A stretch of DNA of 64,000 nt from Limnomonas spitsbergensis (taxonomy: Eukaryota > Chlorophyta > Chlorophyceae > Chlamydomonadales): contig JAYJMM010000093.1 of NCBI GenBank assembly GCA_037349105.1, positions 1,860,001 to 1,924,000 on the forward strand, read 5' to 3'. The notes under the pieces were generated by a model that searched no databases, had not been told where the DNA came from, and saw only the letters and a list, made by a program, of their open reading frames with translations. Every line of letters begins with the position of its first letter. The first letter of the stretch is position 1. Shown one piece after another: positions 31,551-42,800 of this stretch. A program made the position numbers and the translations under genes.

Positions 31551-32661
31551 GTGGGTAGTGAGGGGGCCTCGGGGGTTTGGAAGGGAATCAAAGTTTTGGG
31601 TTAGGATAGCAGGCGTTTGGAAGTGATTTCGAAGTAGGGTTCATTGGATGAGGCTTTTGGCTGTGTTCATTGCCAAAGATGTCTAAACTAGGCTTGAAGG
31701 CATAGAGGCGTAAAGGTATGTCTAGGCCTGAAGGCGCCTTCACACTTAAATTTGAACCTGCTGACGCCTGACGCGCTTGTTTTACCTCCCGGGCAGGCCG
31801 CTGCTGTGTAGTTGCGCCTTGCATTCGCTCATGATGAACTCATTATGTGGGGGTGGGGGGATACATTAGAATGCTACCCAGTGGTCGTGGACGCCAGTCT
31901 TTATTCGGAATCGAGATTTGTATTGTTTCTTGCCCAGAGAACAACATAAGTATGAATGGTTATTTCATACCTGAGGGAAGGCGATACCTGAGGGAAGGCG
32001 ATTTAAATTTACGGTAAACACAGACCCTTAACCCTGAAACACCAGTGTATTTTTCCACGTCACACGCCAGACATGCCATCATGTCTTAACCCTATACTTG
32101 GCTCCCGTATGGATGTGGTAGATAATCTGGATGGAGGCAGCAGAGGCGGCAGTGCTTCACCCTCAGTGATATGTTCACACCCTCCTCGCCGGGCGTGCCA
32201 CCAAACCCACACCCCGACGGGGTCATCGGCAATTATCTTGCTAGAGGGGTGTCGTGGCAGGGTAGCGTTTTTTTTCAGACCTTCATCTAACTTTCTGCAT
32301 ATGAATTATTGCAGCCGTGTGAATGCTTGTTGGTCGTACTCTTTCCTGTTCCTCCTCGCCTTTTCTCAGCTGCGACGCGGGCCACATGCGCACTTAGGCT
32401 TCTTTTGGTCTTAGCGTCTCAGGTTTTCTAGGGTTGGGCGGCCAGCCTCCCACTTTGGTAAGTCCAAGCAAATAAATATATCCTGACGGGGACATCAGCA
32501 ATCATCTGGAGTTCTGGAGGCCGGCAGTTATGAATGCTTGACCATATAGATTGCTGCAATGCTCATGTCCCGAATGTTGCTGGACGGTGACAGCGGGTAT
32601 TACCAGGAAGGCGGCGGTGGTGCTTAATCTGTATTTCTGTATATTCCACCTCTCTTGCCAG
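31551..32661. other. Intron 4
   Basis: Contains a copy of the next exon's start (32549-32612) and two fainter ones (32210-32250, 32480-32515) around CC(C/T)GACGGGG. Otherwise ordinary sequence. Confidence 0.6.
32549..32612 (+). pseudogene. Copy of exon 5 start
   Basis: TGCTGCAATGCTCATGTCCC, then GAATGTTGCTGGACGGTGAC, matches exon 5 from its fourth base for ~60 bp. It diverges at the TTACC region, 110 bp upstream of the true exon. Confidence 0.8.
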
Positions 32662-32869
32662 GCATGCTGCAAAGCTCATGTCCCGAATGTTGCCGGACGG
32701 TGACAGCGGGGATTACCTGGACGGCGCTGGCGGCATGACCAGCAGCAAGGCCATGCGGCGGGCGGCGGCGGCTGGGGCGGGCGGCGGCGGTACTCTCCGT
32801 TTGTCTGCCACGCTGTCCGTGCTCGACATTGGGCTGGATGAGCATGGCAAGGATCGGAGGAAGCGTAAG
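32662..32869 (+). CDS. EAF1: EAF1-like protein, exon 5
   Basis: Residues 266 (split Arg) to 335. Acceptor CTCTTGCCAG, donor CGTAAG|GTGAGC, phase 0 at the end. It encodes H-A-A-K-L-M-S-R-M-L-P-D-G-D-S, a Gly/Ala/Met segment, T-L-R-L-S-A-T-L-S-V-L-D-I-G-L-D-E and a basic end, G-K-D-R-R-K-R-K. The basic cluster could serve nuclear import. No named domain. Confidence 0.78.
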
Positions 32870-33770
32870 GTGAGCTGGTGACTATTTAAGTTGAGGGGGG
32901 GGGTCTGGTTCTGGCTGTAGGTGAAGGGTGAATTCTACAGGATCGGAGGAAGTGGATGGTGGGCTGATGACCGTTTAGGGTTTAGGTTTGATTTGAGCGG
33001 GGGGGTCAGGTCCTGGCTTTAGGTTCAGGGCTCAAATCTACAGGATCGGAGGAAGTGGAAGGTGGGCTGATGACCGTTTAGGGTTTAGGTTTGATTTGAG
33101 CGGGGGGGTCAGGTCCTGGCTTTAGGTTTAGGGCTCAAATCTACAGGATCGGAGGAAGTGGAAGGTGGCTGATGATCGTTTAGGGTTAAGGTTTGATTTG
33201 AGCGGGGGGGTCAGGTCCTGGCTTTAGGTTCAGGGCTCAAATCTACAGGATCGGAGGAAGTGGAAGGTGGGCTGATGACCGTTTAGGGTTTAGGTTTGAT
33301 TTGAGCGGGGGGGGCAGGTCCTGGCTTTAGGTTTAGGGCTCAAATCTACAGGATCGGAGGAAGTGGAAGGTGGCTGATGATCGTTTAGGGTTAAGGTTTG
33401 ATTTGAGCGGGGGGGTCAGGTCCTGGCTTTAGGTTCAGGGCTCAAATCTACAGGATCGGAGGAAGTGGAAGGTGGCTGATGACCGTTTAGGGTTTAGGTT
33501 TGATTTGAGCGGGGGGGTCAGGTCCTGGCTTTAGGTTTAGGGCTCAAATCTACAGGATCGGAGGAAGTGGACGGTGGCTGATGACCGTTTAGGGTTAAGG
33601 TTTGATTTGAGCGGGGGGGTCAGGTCCTGGCTATAGGTTCAGGGCTACATTGTACAGGATCAGAGGAAGTGGAAGGTGGGCTGATGACCTATTAGGGTTG
33701 AGGTTTGATGTGAGGGGGGGTCAGGGTCTGGCTTTAGGTCTAAGGTTAAACCCTGTGCTAGGAAGCGCGA
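32870..33770 (+). repeat. ~103-bp tandem repeat carrying the exon 5 end and donor
   Basis: GATCGGAGGAAGTGGAAGGT occurs eight times (32941, 33043, 33147, 33249, 33352, 33455, 33557, 33660 approximately). It mirrors the true exon end GATCGGAGGAAGCGTAAG|GT at 32852-32871. Each unit also has CTACAG just before it, forming a microexon-like AG...GT block, plus GTTTAGGGTTTAGG-type telomere-like sequence and a (G)7 run. Confidence 0.93.
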
Positions 33771-34585
33771 GGAGAGCTGGTCCAGTTTGGTAGTTTAACT
33801 TCAGTTTCAGGGTTAAAGTTGTGTGGTGTGAGGTCGTGGCTTGATTTAGTTGTCAGGGACAAAAGCGTTTCACCCTTACATGAGTTGGAAGCGCGACATG
33901 ACCTGGACCAGTTTAGTAGTGTAACCCACTGATGAACAGTCGAATGTATGTCCATAGCTTTTATTTCTGAGGGTGAATGTTTAGGGTTGACAGCCCTGGT
34001 GTGGGAGGTGCAAGTTGCGCGGGCTCTGAAAGAGGAACCCACGCCCCGTTCTGGGGCATGAGGGTTGAGGCAACTGGACAGCTTGCGCCATGCTCGTGTC
34101 TGCACTAAAAATTGGGCTCAGGAACTCTGTTTCGAGGGATCTTGTTGTGGGGTATGTATTTTGGGAGGTGACTTGTGTAATCCACCTCAACCGCACTGGT
34201 TCTCCATGTTCCTGAGGTTGTATTGTTGATGTTGATGATGATTGGGAAAAAAATTAAAGAAACCATAGGTGGACCCAACAGGTAGTCTGCGGCACTGAGG
34301 GGCCTCTGATGGAATCAACATTTGAGTGACAGCGTCCACGCAAAAAATCGAAGCGGCATGTGCACCCATAATCTGTGCATGCAGCAGTACATGACATATC
34401 CTTGATGTCTTACTAATAGCAGTTGGTGGCGGTCTGGGAGCAGTGCTTATTGTACAAGGTGCCCAAGTCCCGCTTTCTACACGCCCACCGCGCTATCCCC
34501 CTTCATACGCCCTCCATCCCTGCTCGTCAACGCTGATCCGATACCTGTGAACCCTCGACCCGCTCGTCCACCCAACGTGTGCCAG
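33771..34585. other. Rest of intron 5
   Basis: Ordinary sequence; no exon or clear repeat seen. Confidence 0.6.
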
Positions 34586-34950
34586 GTCCGCGAATTTTCC
34601 AACGAGGACGAGGACTACGGCATGACCATGCCCGGCAGCCTCCCGTCCAGCAAGCGCGATCGCATCGGCCGATACGGCGCCCGCACCTCTCCACTCCTAG
34701 GCAACGAGCGCGAGATCACCTGCGCGCTCAACGTTGATGTACGGCGCACATCCGCCGGGACCGCCGCGGGCTTCCCGCGGCCGCCCAAGGCGGCCGGCGG
34801 CAGCGGCGCCGCCGCCGCCGCGGTCCCCGCGGCGGGGCTTCCCCGCCCGCCGGGCAGCCTGCCGCGTCTGGACGTGCTACAGCGCATGCCGTCAGGCCGC
34901 TCAGGCATCATAATGGATCGGCTGGTAGTGTGGAACCCCCAGGATGACAG
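34586..34950 (+). CDS. EAF1: EAF1-like protein, pre-SANT exon
   Basis: Residues 336-456 plus two bases of codon 457. Acceptor GTGTGCCAG, donor GATGACAG|GTACGG. It begins V-R-E-F-S-N-E-D-E-D-Y-G, an acidic patch. It then has S-S-K-R-D-R-I-G-R-Y-G-A-R-T-S-P-L, a Pro/Ala/Gly-rich stretch and M-D-R-L-V-V-W-N-P-Q-D-D. The last residues lead directly into the SANT domain (W-x-P-x-(E/D)-D is the usual start), and the split codon AG+C gives Ser at the junction. Confidence 0.82.
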
Positions 34951-35894
34951 GTACGGGCATCTGCTTGGCATGCCCAGTTGTATTAGGGTATAGGGTTTAG
35001 GGCATCTGCTTGGCATGCCCAGTTGTATATCCAAAAAGTTAGCTCCCATGACCCACACTTAGCGGTCTTTTATAATTAGAGGTTTCAGAGGCTCTTAAGC
35101 CGTGGTAAGAGCGCAGCATGCTCCTCTGCTGTGGCTGCGAGCCTTGTTCCAGTTTATCTTCATTTAACCCCGTTTATTACTTCCGCTGACACCAAAAGCT
35201 TTTTGAGCGAGTTTTTCGACTGATCTGAACACTGCTCTGACCTCCAGGTGTGATTTGAGCCATCATTGCAGTTTGTTTCTTTGTTTGGCCCATACCACCT
35301 GCCAGGCTGCCATCACTGGGCCGGTTGGACCAAACCTTGACCAACAAATGGCCGGCGGTGCACACAACAGGGTATGCTGCAGCTGGACCCCTCGGCAACA
35401 AGGCTGAATGTAGCTGAAGTGTAGCTGAGGCACGCTAGGAATAACACGCCTGATCCCTGAGGCCCTTAATGAATATGCCCTTGCCCTAGCTTCTTGCCAA
35501 GTGTTTGAAGAGAACAGAAACACACGTACTGAACTCTGATACCGGTACCGATACCAGTACTGCAATCTAGAAAATCCGAAATCTGAAACAGATTACAGTC
35601 AGAAGTACTTCCTTTCATCAAGCGGAGAGTCCTGGCTATGGCCATCACACGGCTTTCGGTTCAATCGTGTGCTGGTAGACAACTTTTTGCACGGAGCATC
35701 CAGCCGAACGGCATCTGAAAGCATCTCCCGAATCCTCCTCGTTTCTCCTTTCGGCCACCGTCACGCAGTGTCAGTTCAACTGGTCTTCGATTTTGCACCC
35801 TTTCCCGAACCCTCATGCCCCTGCGGGGCGTAGTCTATTTTTCGTCCTTTGGGGGGCTCACATTTCGTCAAGCCGCCGAGGAACTCCAAGCATC
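34951..35894. other. First part of intron 6
   Basis: A ~45-bp direct repeat of the intron start (34966-35030, GCATCTGCTTGGCATGCCCA twice) and a palindromic ACCGGTACCG block at 35543. Open frames here are short. No exon seen. Confidence 0.55.
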
Positions 35895-38800
35895 CCTTGC
35901 TCCACTGGGTAGTCACCGCCACAAAATTCCGGGTCAAAGGGGCTCTGTGAATTTTTTGAGGTTCGTTATGTTAATGAAGGTCGTGAGATTTTTACAGTCT
36001 AGAGGATCATAACATTTGATGCATGGGACAAGTGCCTGCGCACCGGTACGAGCACAAAGTGAACTAGGTCAGCGATGGAAATGCCATTGACCCCCATACA
36101 CAAGCAACCAACACACATGCACTAACCAGTGCTAGTGGCGGCTGAGTTGCGTTCCAATACCTGGTCTTACAAAGGTGACGCAACCACCCACAGCCTTTTG
36201 CGAAAAGGCCAGGCAGAGCGAACCAGGGGGGAACAAGCTACAAGAAGGCAAGGACCAAACGAGGACAAAGACACGGAGACACAGGGGCAAACCAAAGCAG
36301 CACAAACGATAGTCCATCTGAAACAAAATGAACCGATTGTATGCGTTGCTCCACCTGGTAGATTCCGTCACAGAATTCCGGGTCAAACAGGTGCTAGCGG
36401 CGGCAGTCCAATTGCTCCATTGTTGCCTGCTGGCCGTGACTGATGCTGACCTCTGAACCCAATAATCGACAGGCTTTTGCCGGTTGCTCAAAATTCCCGC
36501 CGGGTGGACCGGTACAACTAGGTTAAGGCTTCCGTGTTTTCACGGTACTGTCTCGCTGTCTGTATCCCTTGTTCCCCCTCACAGCCTGCTGGCCACTGAA
36601 GTCACGGAGCTCCGGAACAACTGGGTTCAAGTTAACGGGGTTAAGTGATACCATGACAGTGTCAGTAATTGTCTTTGTTGTCCCCACTCTTAGCCTGCTG
36701 GCCGCAGCAGTCAAGGAGCTCCAGGACAACTGGGTTAAGAGCTACGTTTCATGATACCATTTGACTCAAGTGTATTGTTCCCCCCCCTTACAGCCTGCTG
36801 GCCGCAGCCGTCACGGAGTTCGGTACAACTGGGTAAGGGCGTTTTTTTATGATAAAATTTTACACATTGTGTTCCTTGTCCCCCCTCGCAGCCTGCTGGC
36901 CGCAGCCGTCACGGAGTTTCGGTACAACTGGGTTAAGGGCATTCTTTCATGATACAATTTGACACATTGTGTTCCTTGTCCCCCCTCACAGCCTGCTGGC
37001 CGCAGCCGTCACGGAGTTTCGGTACAACTGGGTTAAGGGCATTTTTTTATGATACAATTTGACACATTGTGTTCCTTGTTCCCCCTCACAGCCTGCTGGC
37101 CGCAGCCGTCACAGAGTTTCGGTACAACTGGGTTAAGGGCATTCTTTCATGATGCAATTTGACACATTGTGTTCCTTGTTCCCCCTCACAGCCTGCTGGC
37201 CGCAGCCGTCACGGAGTTTCGGTACAACTGGGTTAAGGGCATTCTTTCATGATACAATTTGACACATTGTGTTCCTTGTCCCCCCTCACAGCCTGCTGAC
37301 CGCAGCCGTCACGGAGTTTCGGTACAACTGGGTTAAGGGCATTTTTTTATGATACAATTTGACACATTGTGTTCCTTGTTCCCCCTCACAGCCTGCTGGC
37401 CGCAGCCGTCACAGAGTTTCGGTACAACTGGGTTAAGGGCATTCTTTCATGATGCAATTTGACAAATTGTGTTCCTTGTTCCCCCTCACAGCCTGCTGGC
37501 CGCAGCCGTCACAGAGTTTCGGTACAACTGGGTTAAGGGCATTCTTTCATGATGCAATTTGACACATTGTGTTCCTTGTTCCCCCTCACAGCCTGCTGGC
37601 CGCAGCCGTCACGGAGTTTCGGTACAACTGGGTTAAGGGCAAACTTTCATGATGCAATTTGACACATTGTGTTCCTTGTTCCCCCTCACAGCCTGCTGGC
37701 CGCAGCCGTCACAGAGTTTCAGTACAGCTGGGTTAAGGGCATTCTTTCATGATGCAATTTGACACATTGTGTTCCTTGTTCCCCCTCACAGCCTGCTGGC
37801 CGCAGCCATCACGAAGTTTCGGTACAACTGGGTTAAGGGCATTCTTTCATGATGCAATTTGACACATTGTGTTCCTTGTTCCCCCTCACAGCCTGCTGGC
37901 CGCAGCCGTCACGGAGTTTCGGTACAGCTGGGTTAAGGGCATTCTTTCATGATGCAATTTGACACATTGTGTTCCTTGTTCCCCCTCACAGCCTGCTGGC
38001 CGCAGCCGTCACGGAGTTTCGGTACAGCTGGGTTAAGGGCATTCTTTCATGATGCAATTTGACACATTGTGTTCCTTGTTTCCCCTCACAGCCTGCTGGC
38101 CGCAGCCGTCACGGAGTTTCGGTACAACTGGGTTAAGAGCATTCTTTCATGATGCAATTTGACACATTGTGTTCCTTGTTCCCCCTCACAGCCTGCTGGC
38201 CGCAGCCGTCACGGAGTTTCGGTACAGCTGGGTTAAGGGCATTCTTTCATGATGCAATTTGACACATTGTGTCCTTGTTCCCCCTCACAGCCTGCTGGCC
38301 GCAGCCATCACGAAGTTTCGGTACAACTGGGTTAAGGGCATTCTTTCATGATGCAATTTGACACATTGTGTTCCTTGTTCCCCCTCACAGCCTGCTGGCC
38401 GCAGCCGTCACGGAGTTTCGGTACAGCTGGGTTAAGGGCATTCTTTCATGATGCAATATGACACATTGTGTTCCTTGTTTCCCCTCACAGCCTGCTGGCC
38501 GCAGCCGTCACGGAGTTTCGGTACAACTGGGTTAAGGGCATTCTTTCATGATGCAATTTGACACATTGTGTTCCTTGTTCCCCCTCACAGCCTGCTGGCC
38601 GCAGCCGTCACGGAGTTTCGGTACAACTGGGTTAAGAGCAAACTTTCATGATGCAATTTGACACATTGTGTTCCTTGTTCCCCCTCACAGCCTGCTGGCC
38701 GCAGCCGTCACGGAGTTTCGGTACAGCTGGGTTAAGGGCATTCTTTCATGATACAATTTGACACATTGTGTTCCTTGTTCCCCCTCACAGCCTGCTGGCC

Positions 38801-39589
38801 GCAGCCGTCACGGAGTTTCGGTACAGCTGGGTTAAGGGCATTCTTTCATGATGCAATTTGACACATTGTGTTCCTTGTTCCCCCTCACAGCCTGCTGGCC
38901 GACGCCGTCACGGAGTTTCGGTACAACTGGGTTAAGGGCATTCTTTCATGATGCAATTTGACACATTGTGTTCCTTGTTCCCCCTCACAGCCTGCTGGCC
39001 GCAGCCGTCACGGAGTTTCGGTACAGCTGGGTTAAGGGCATTCTTTCATGATGCAATTTGACACATTGTGTCCTTGTTCCCCCTCACAGCCTGCTGGCCG
39101 CAGCCGTCATGGAGTTTCGGTACAGCTGGGTTAAGGGCATTCTTTCATGATGCAATTTGACACTTTGTGTTCCTTGTTCCCCCTCACAGCCTGCTGGCCG
39201 CAGCCGTCACGGAGTTTCGGTACAACTGGGTTAAGGGCATTCTTTCATGATGCAATTTGACACATTGTGTTCCTTGTTCGCCCTCACAGCCTGCTGGCCG
39301 CAGCCATCACGGAGTTTCGGTACAATTGGGTTAAGGGCATTCTTTCATGATGCAATTTGACACATTGTGTTCCTTGTTCCCCCTCACAGCCTGCTGGCCG
39401 CAGCCGTCACGGAGTTTCGGTACAACTGGGTTAAGGGCATTCTTTCATGATACAATTTGACACATTGTGTTCCTTGTTCCCCCTCACAGCCTGCTGGCCG
39501 CAACCGTCACGGAGTTTCGGTACAGCTGGGTTAAGGGCATTCTTTCATGATACAATTTGACACATTGTGTTCCTTGTTCCCCCTCATAG
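35895..39589 (+). repeat. 100-bp array of SANT-exon starts with acceptors, ~31 copies
   Basis: Units of ~100 bp each carry a pyrimidine tract, CCCCCTCACAG, the exon start CCTGCTGGCCGCAGCCGTCA, then ACGGAGTTTCGGTACAACTG and GGTTAAGGGC. Clear copies begin at 36585, 36694, 36794, 36892 and then every ~100 bp to 39490; the true exon at 39590 is the last. Earlier, more decayed copies are at about 35904, 36135, 36360 and 36395. Divergence falls from left to right. Each unit is AG|40 bp|GT, so each could splice as a microexon. Confidence 0.96.
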
Positions 39590-39706
39590 CCTGCTGGCCG
39601 CAGCCGTCACAGAGTTTCGGTACAACTGGGTGTTGATCGCAGACGTGTTGCATGGAGCATCCAGCTTGTCCGGGAACTATCGGAGCCCAGATATGTGCAG
39701 AGTCAG
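39590..39706 (+). CDS. EAF1: EAF1-like protein, SANT-domain exon
   Basis: Residues 457 (split) to 495 plus two bases. It encodes L-L-A-A-A-V-T-E-F-R-Y-N-W-V-L-I-A-D-V-L, then N-Y-R-S-P-D-M-C-R-V. This is a SANT/Myb-type domain: the helix 2 N-W-x-L-(I/V)-A-D-x-(L/I) and helix 3 (Y/F)-R-S-P-x-x-C-(K/R)-x-R are typical of EAF1/VID21. Acceptor CCTCATAG, donor AGTCAG|GTGGGTGG. The downstream exon supplies G-TAC, giving the C-R-V-R-Y ending expected of the domain. Unlike the ~30 copies upstream, which read TGG-GTTAAG, this copy reads TGG-GTGTTG and continues the domain, so it is the functional one. Confidence 0.9.
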
Positions 39707-39847
39707 GTGGGTGGATAGATGGGGAACAGAGGGGGGGGGGGGGGGGGGGGGGGCAGTGGTATGTGTGTTTGTTTGTGGATGGGGAATAAGGGGCAGTGGG
39801 ACTTATGTCATTAGGGTCCCAGATATGTGCAGATCCATGTGAGTGGG
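39707..39847 (+). repeat. Intron 7 start with exon-end copy and poly-G run
   Basis: A G run at 39731-39753 is followed by a copy of the SANT exon end (39815-39840): CCCAGATATGTGCAGATCCA, then TGTGAGTGG, against the true AGATATGTGCAGAGTCAG|GTGGGTGG. Confidence 0.75.
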
Positions 39848-42800
39848 GAAGGGGTCGGGTGAAAGGTTGTATACTTGGACAGGGGGGATGATCGGGTGAA
39901 AGGTTGTATACTTGGACGGGGGAAGATCAAGTGGGGCAGGGGTCGGGTGAAAGGTTGTATACTTGGACAGGGGGGAAGATCAAGTGGGGCAGGGGTCAGG
40001 TGAAAGGTTGTATACTTGGACGGGGGAAGATCAAGTGAGGCAGGGGTCGGGTGAATGGTTGTTTACTTGGACAGGGGAAGATGAAGTGAGGCAGGGGTCG
40101 GGTGAAAGGTTGTATACTTGGACGGGGGAAGATCAAGTGGGGCAGGGGTCGGGTGAAAGGTTGTATACTTGGCAGAGGAAGATCAAGTGGGACAGGGGTC
40201 GGGTGAAAGGTTGTATACTTGACGGGGGAAGATCAAGTGGGGCAGGGGTCGGGTGAAAGGTTGTATACTTGGACAGGGGGGAAGATCAAGTGGGGCAGGG
40301 GTCAGGTGAATGGTTGTATACTTGGACGAGGGAAGATCAAGTGGGGCAGGGGTCGGGTGAAAGGTTGTATACTTGGACGGGGGAAGATCAAGTGGGACAG
40401 GGGTCAGGTGAAACGTTGTATACTTGGACGGGGGATGATCAAGTGGGGCAGGGTGGCGATCGGGTAAAAGGTTGTATACTTGGACGGGGGAAGATCAAGT
40501 GGGACAGGGGTCGGGTGAAAGGTTGTATACTTGGACGGGGGAAGATCAAGTGGGGCAGGGGTCGTGTGAAAGGTTGTATACTTGGATGGGGGAAGATCAA
40601 GTGGGGCAGGGGTCGGGTGAAAGGTTGTATACTTGGACCGGGGAAGATCAAGTGGGACAGGGGCCGGGTGAAAGGTTGTATACTTGGACAGGGGGGAAGA
40701 TCAAGTGGGGCAGGGGTCGGGTGAAAGGTTGTATACTTGGACGGGGGAAGATCAAGTGGGGCAGGGGTCAGGTGAATGGTTGTATGCTTGGACAGGGGAT
40801 GATCAAGTGGGGCAGGGGTCGGGTGAAAGGTTGTATACTTGGACGGGGGAAGATCAAGTGGGGCAGGCGTCAGGTGAAAGGTTGTATACTTGGACGGGGG
40901 ATGATCAAGTGGGGCAGGGGCCGGGTGAAAGGTTGTATACTTGGACGGGGGAAGATCATGTGGGGCAGGGGTCGGGTGAAGGGTTGTATACTTGGACGGG
41001 GGAAGATCAAGTGGGGCAGGGGTCGGGTGAATGGTTGTATACTTGGACGGGGGATGATCAAGTGGGGCAGGGGCCGGGTGAAAGGTTGTATACTTGGACA
41101 GCGGGGAAGATCAAGTGGGGCAGGGGTCGGGTGAATGGTTGTATACTTGGACGGGGGACGATCAAGTGGGGCAGGGGTCGGGTGAAAGGTTGTATACTTG
41201 GACAGGGGAAGATCAAGTGGGGCAGGGGGCGGGTGAAAGGTTGTATACTTGGACGGGGGAAGATCAAGTGGGACAGGGGTCGGGTGAATGGTTGTATACT
41301 TGGACGGGGGAAGATCAAGTGGGGCAGGGGGCGGGTGAAAGGTTGTATACTTGGACGGGGGAAGATCAAGTGGGGCAGGGGTCGGGTGAAGGGTTGTATA
41401 CTTGGACGGGGGAAGATCAAGTGGGGCAGGGGTCGGGTGAATGGTTGTATACTTGGACAGGGGAAGATCAAGTGGGGCAGGGGTCGGGTGAAGGGTTGTA
41501 TACTTGGACGGGGGAAGATCAAGTGGGGCAGGGGTCGGGTGAATGGTTGTATACTTGGACGGGGGAAGATCAAGTGGGGCAGGGGTCGGGTGAATGGTTG
41601 TATACTTGGTCGGGGGAAGATCAAGTGGGGCAGGGGTCGGGTGAAGGGTTGTATACTTGGACGGGGGAAGATCAAGTGGGGCAGGGGTCGGGTGAATGGT
41701 TGTATACTTGGACGGGGGATGATCAAGTGGGGCAGGGGCCGGGTGAAAGGTTGTATACTTGGACAGCGGGGAAGATCAAGTGGGGCAGGGGTCGGGTGAA
41801 AGGTTGTATACTTGGACGGGGGAAGATCAAGTGGGGCAGGGGTCGGGTGAATGGTTGTATACTTGGACGGGGGAAGATCAAGTGGGGCAGGGGTCGGGTG
41901 AAAGGTTGTATACTTGGACGGGGGAAGATCAAGTGGGGCAGGGGGCGGGTGAAAGGTTGTATACTTGGACGGGGGAAGATCAAGTGGGGCAGGGGTCGGG
42001 TGAATGGTTGTATACTTGGACGGGGGATGATCAAGTGGGGCAGGGGCCGGGTGAAAGGTTGTATACTTGGACGGGGGAAGATCAAGTGGGGCAGGGGTCG
42101 GGTGAATGGTTGTATACTTGGACGGGGGACGATCAAGTGGGGCAGGGACCGGGTGAAAGGTTGTATACTTGGACAGCGGGGAAGATCAAGTGGGGCAGGG
42201 GTCGGGTGAAAGGTTGTATACTTGGACGGGGGAAGATCAAGTGGGGCAGGGGGCGGGTGAAAGGTTGTATACTTGGACGGGGGAAGATCAAGTGGGACAG
42301 GGGTCGGGTGAATGGTTGTATACTTGGACGGGGGAAGATCAAGTGGGGCAGGGGGCGGGTGAAAGGTTGTATACTTGGACGGGGGAAGATCAAGTGGGGC
42401 AGGGGTCGGGTGAAGGGTTGTATACTTGGACGGGGGAAGATCAAGTGGGGCAGGGGTCGGGTGAATGGTTGTATACTTGGACAGGGGAAGATCAAGTGGG
42501 ACAGGGGTCGGGTGAAGGGTTGTATACTTGGACGGGGGAAGATCAAGTGGGGCAGGGGTCGGGTGAATGGTTGTATACTTGGACGGGGGAAGATCAAGTG
42601 GGGCAGGGGTCGGGTGAATGGTTGTATACTTGGTCGGGGGAAGATCAAGTGGGGCAGGGGTCGGGTGAAGGGTTGTATACTTGGACGGGGGAAGATCAAG
42701 TGGGACAGGGGTCGGGTGAATGGTTGTATACTTGGACGGGGGATGATCAAGTGGGGCAGGGGCCGGGTGAAAGGTTGTATACTTGGACAGCGGGGAAGAT

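Noticed and set aside
31177..31591. Arg-rich minus-strand frames opposite exon 4
   Set aside because: They shadow GC-rich Ala codons; the plus-strand frame has matching splice sites and phases on both sides.
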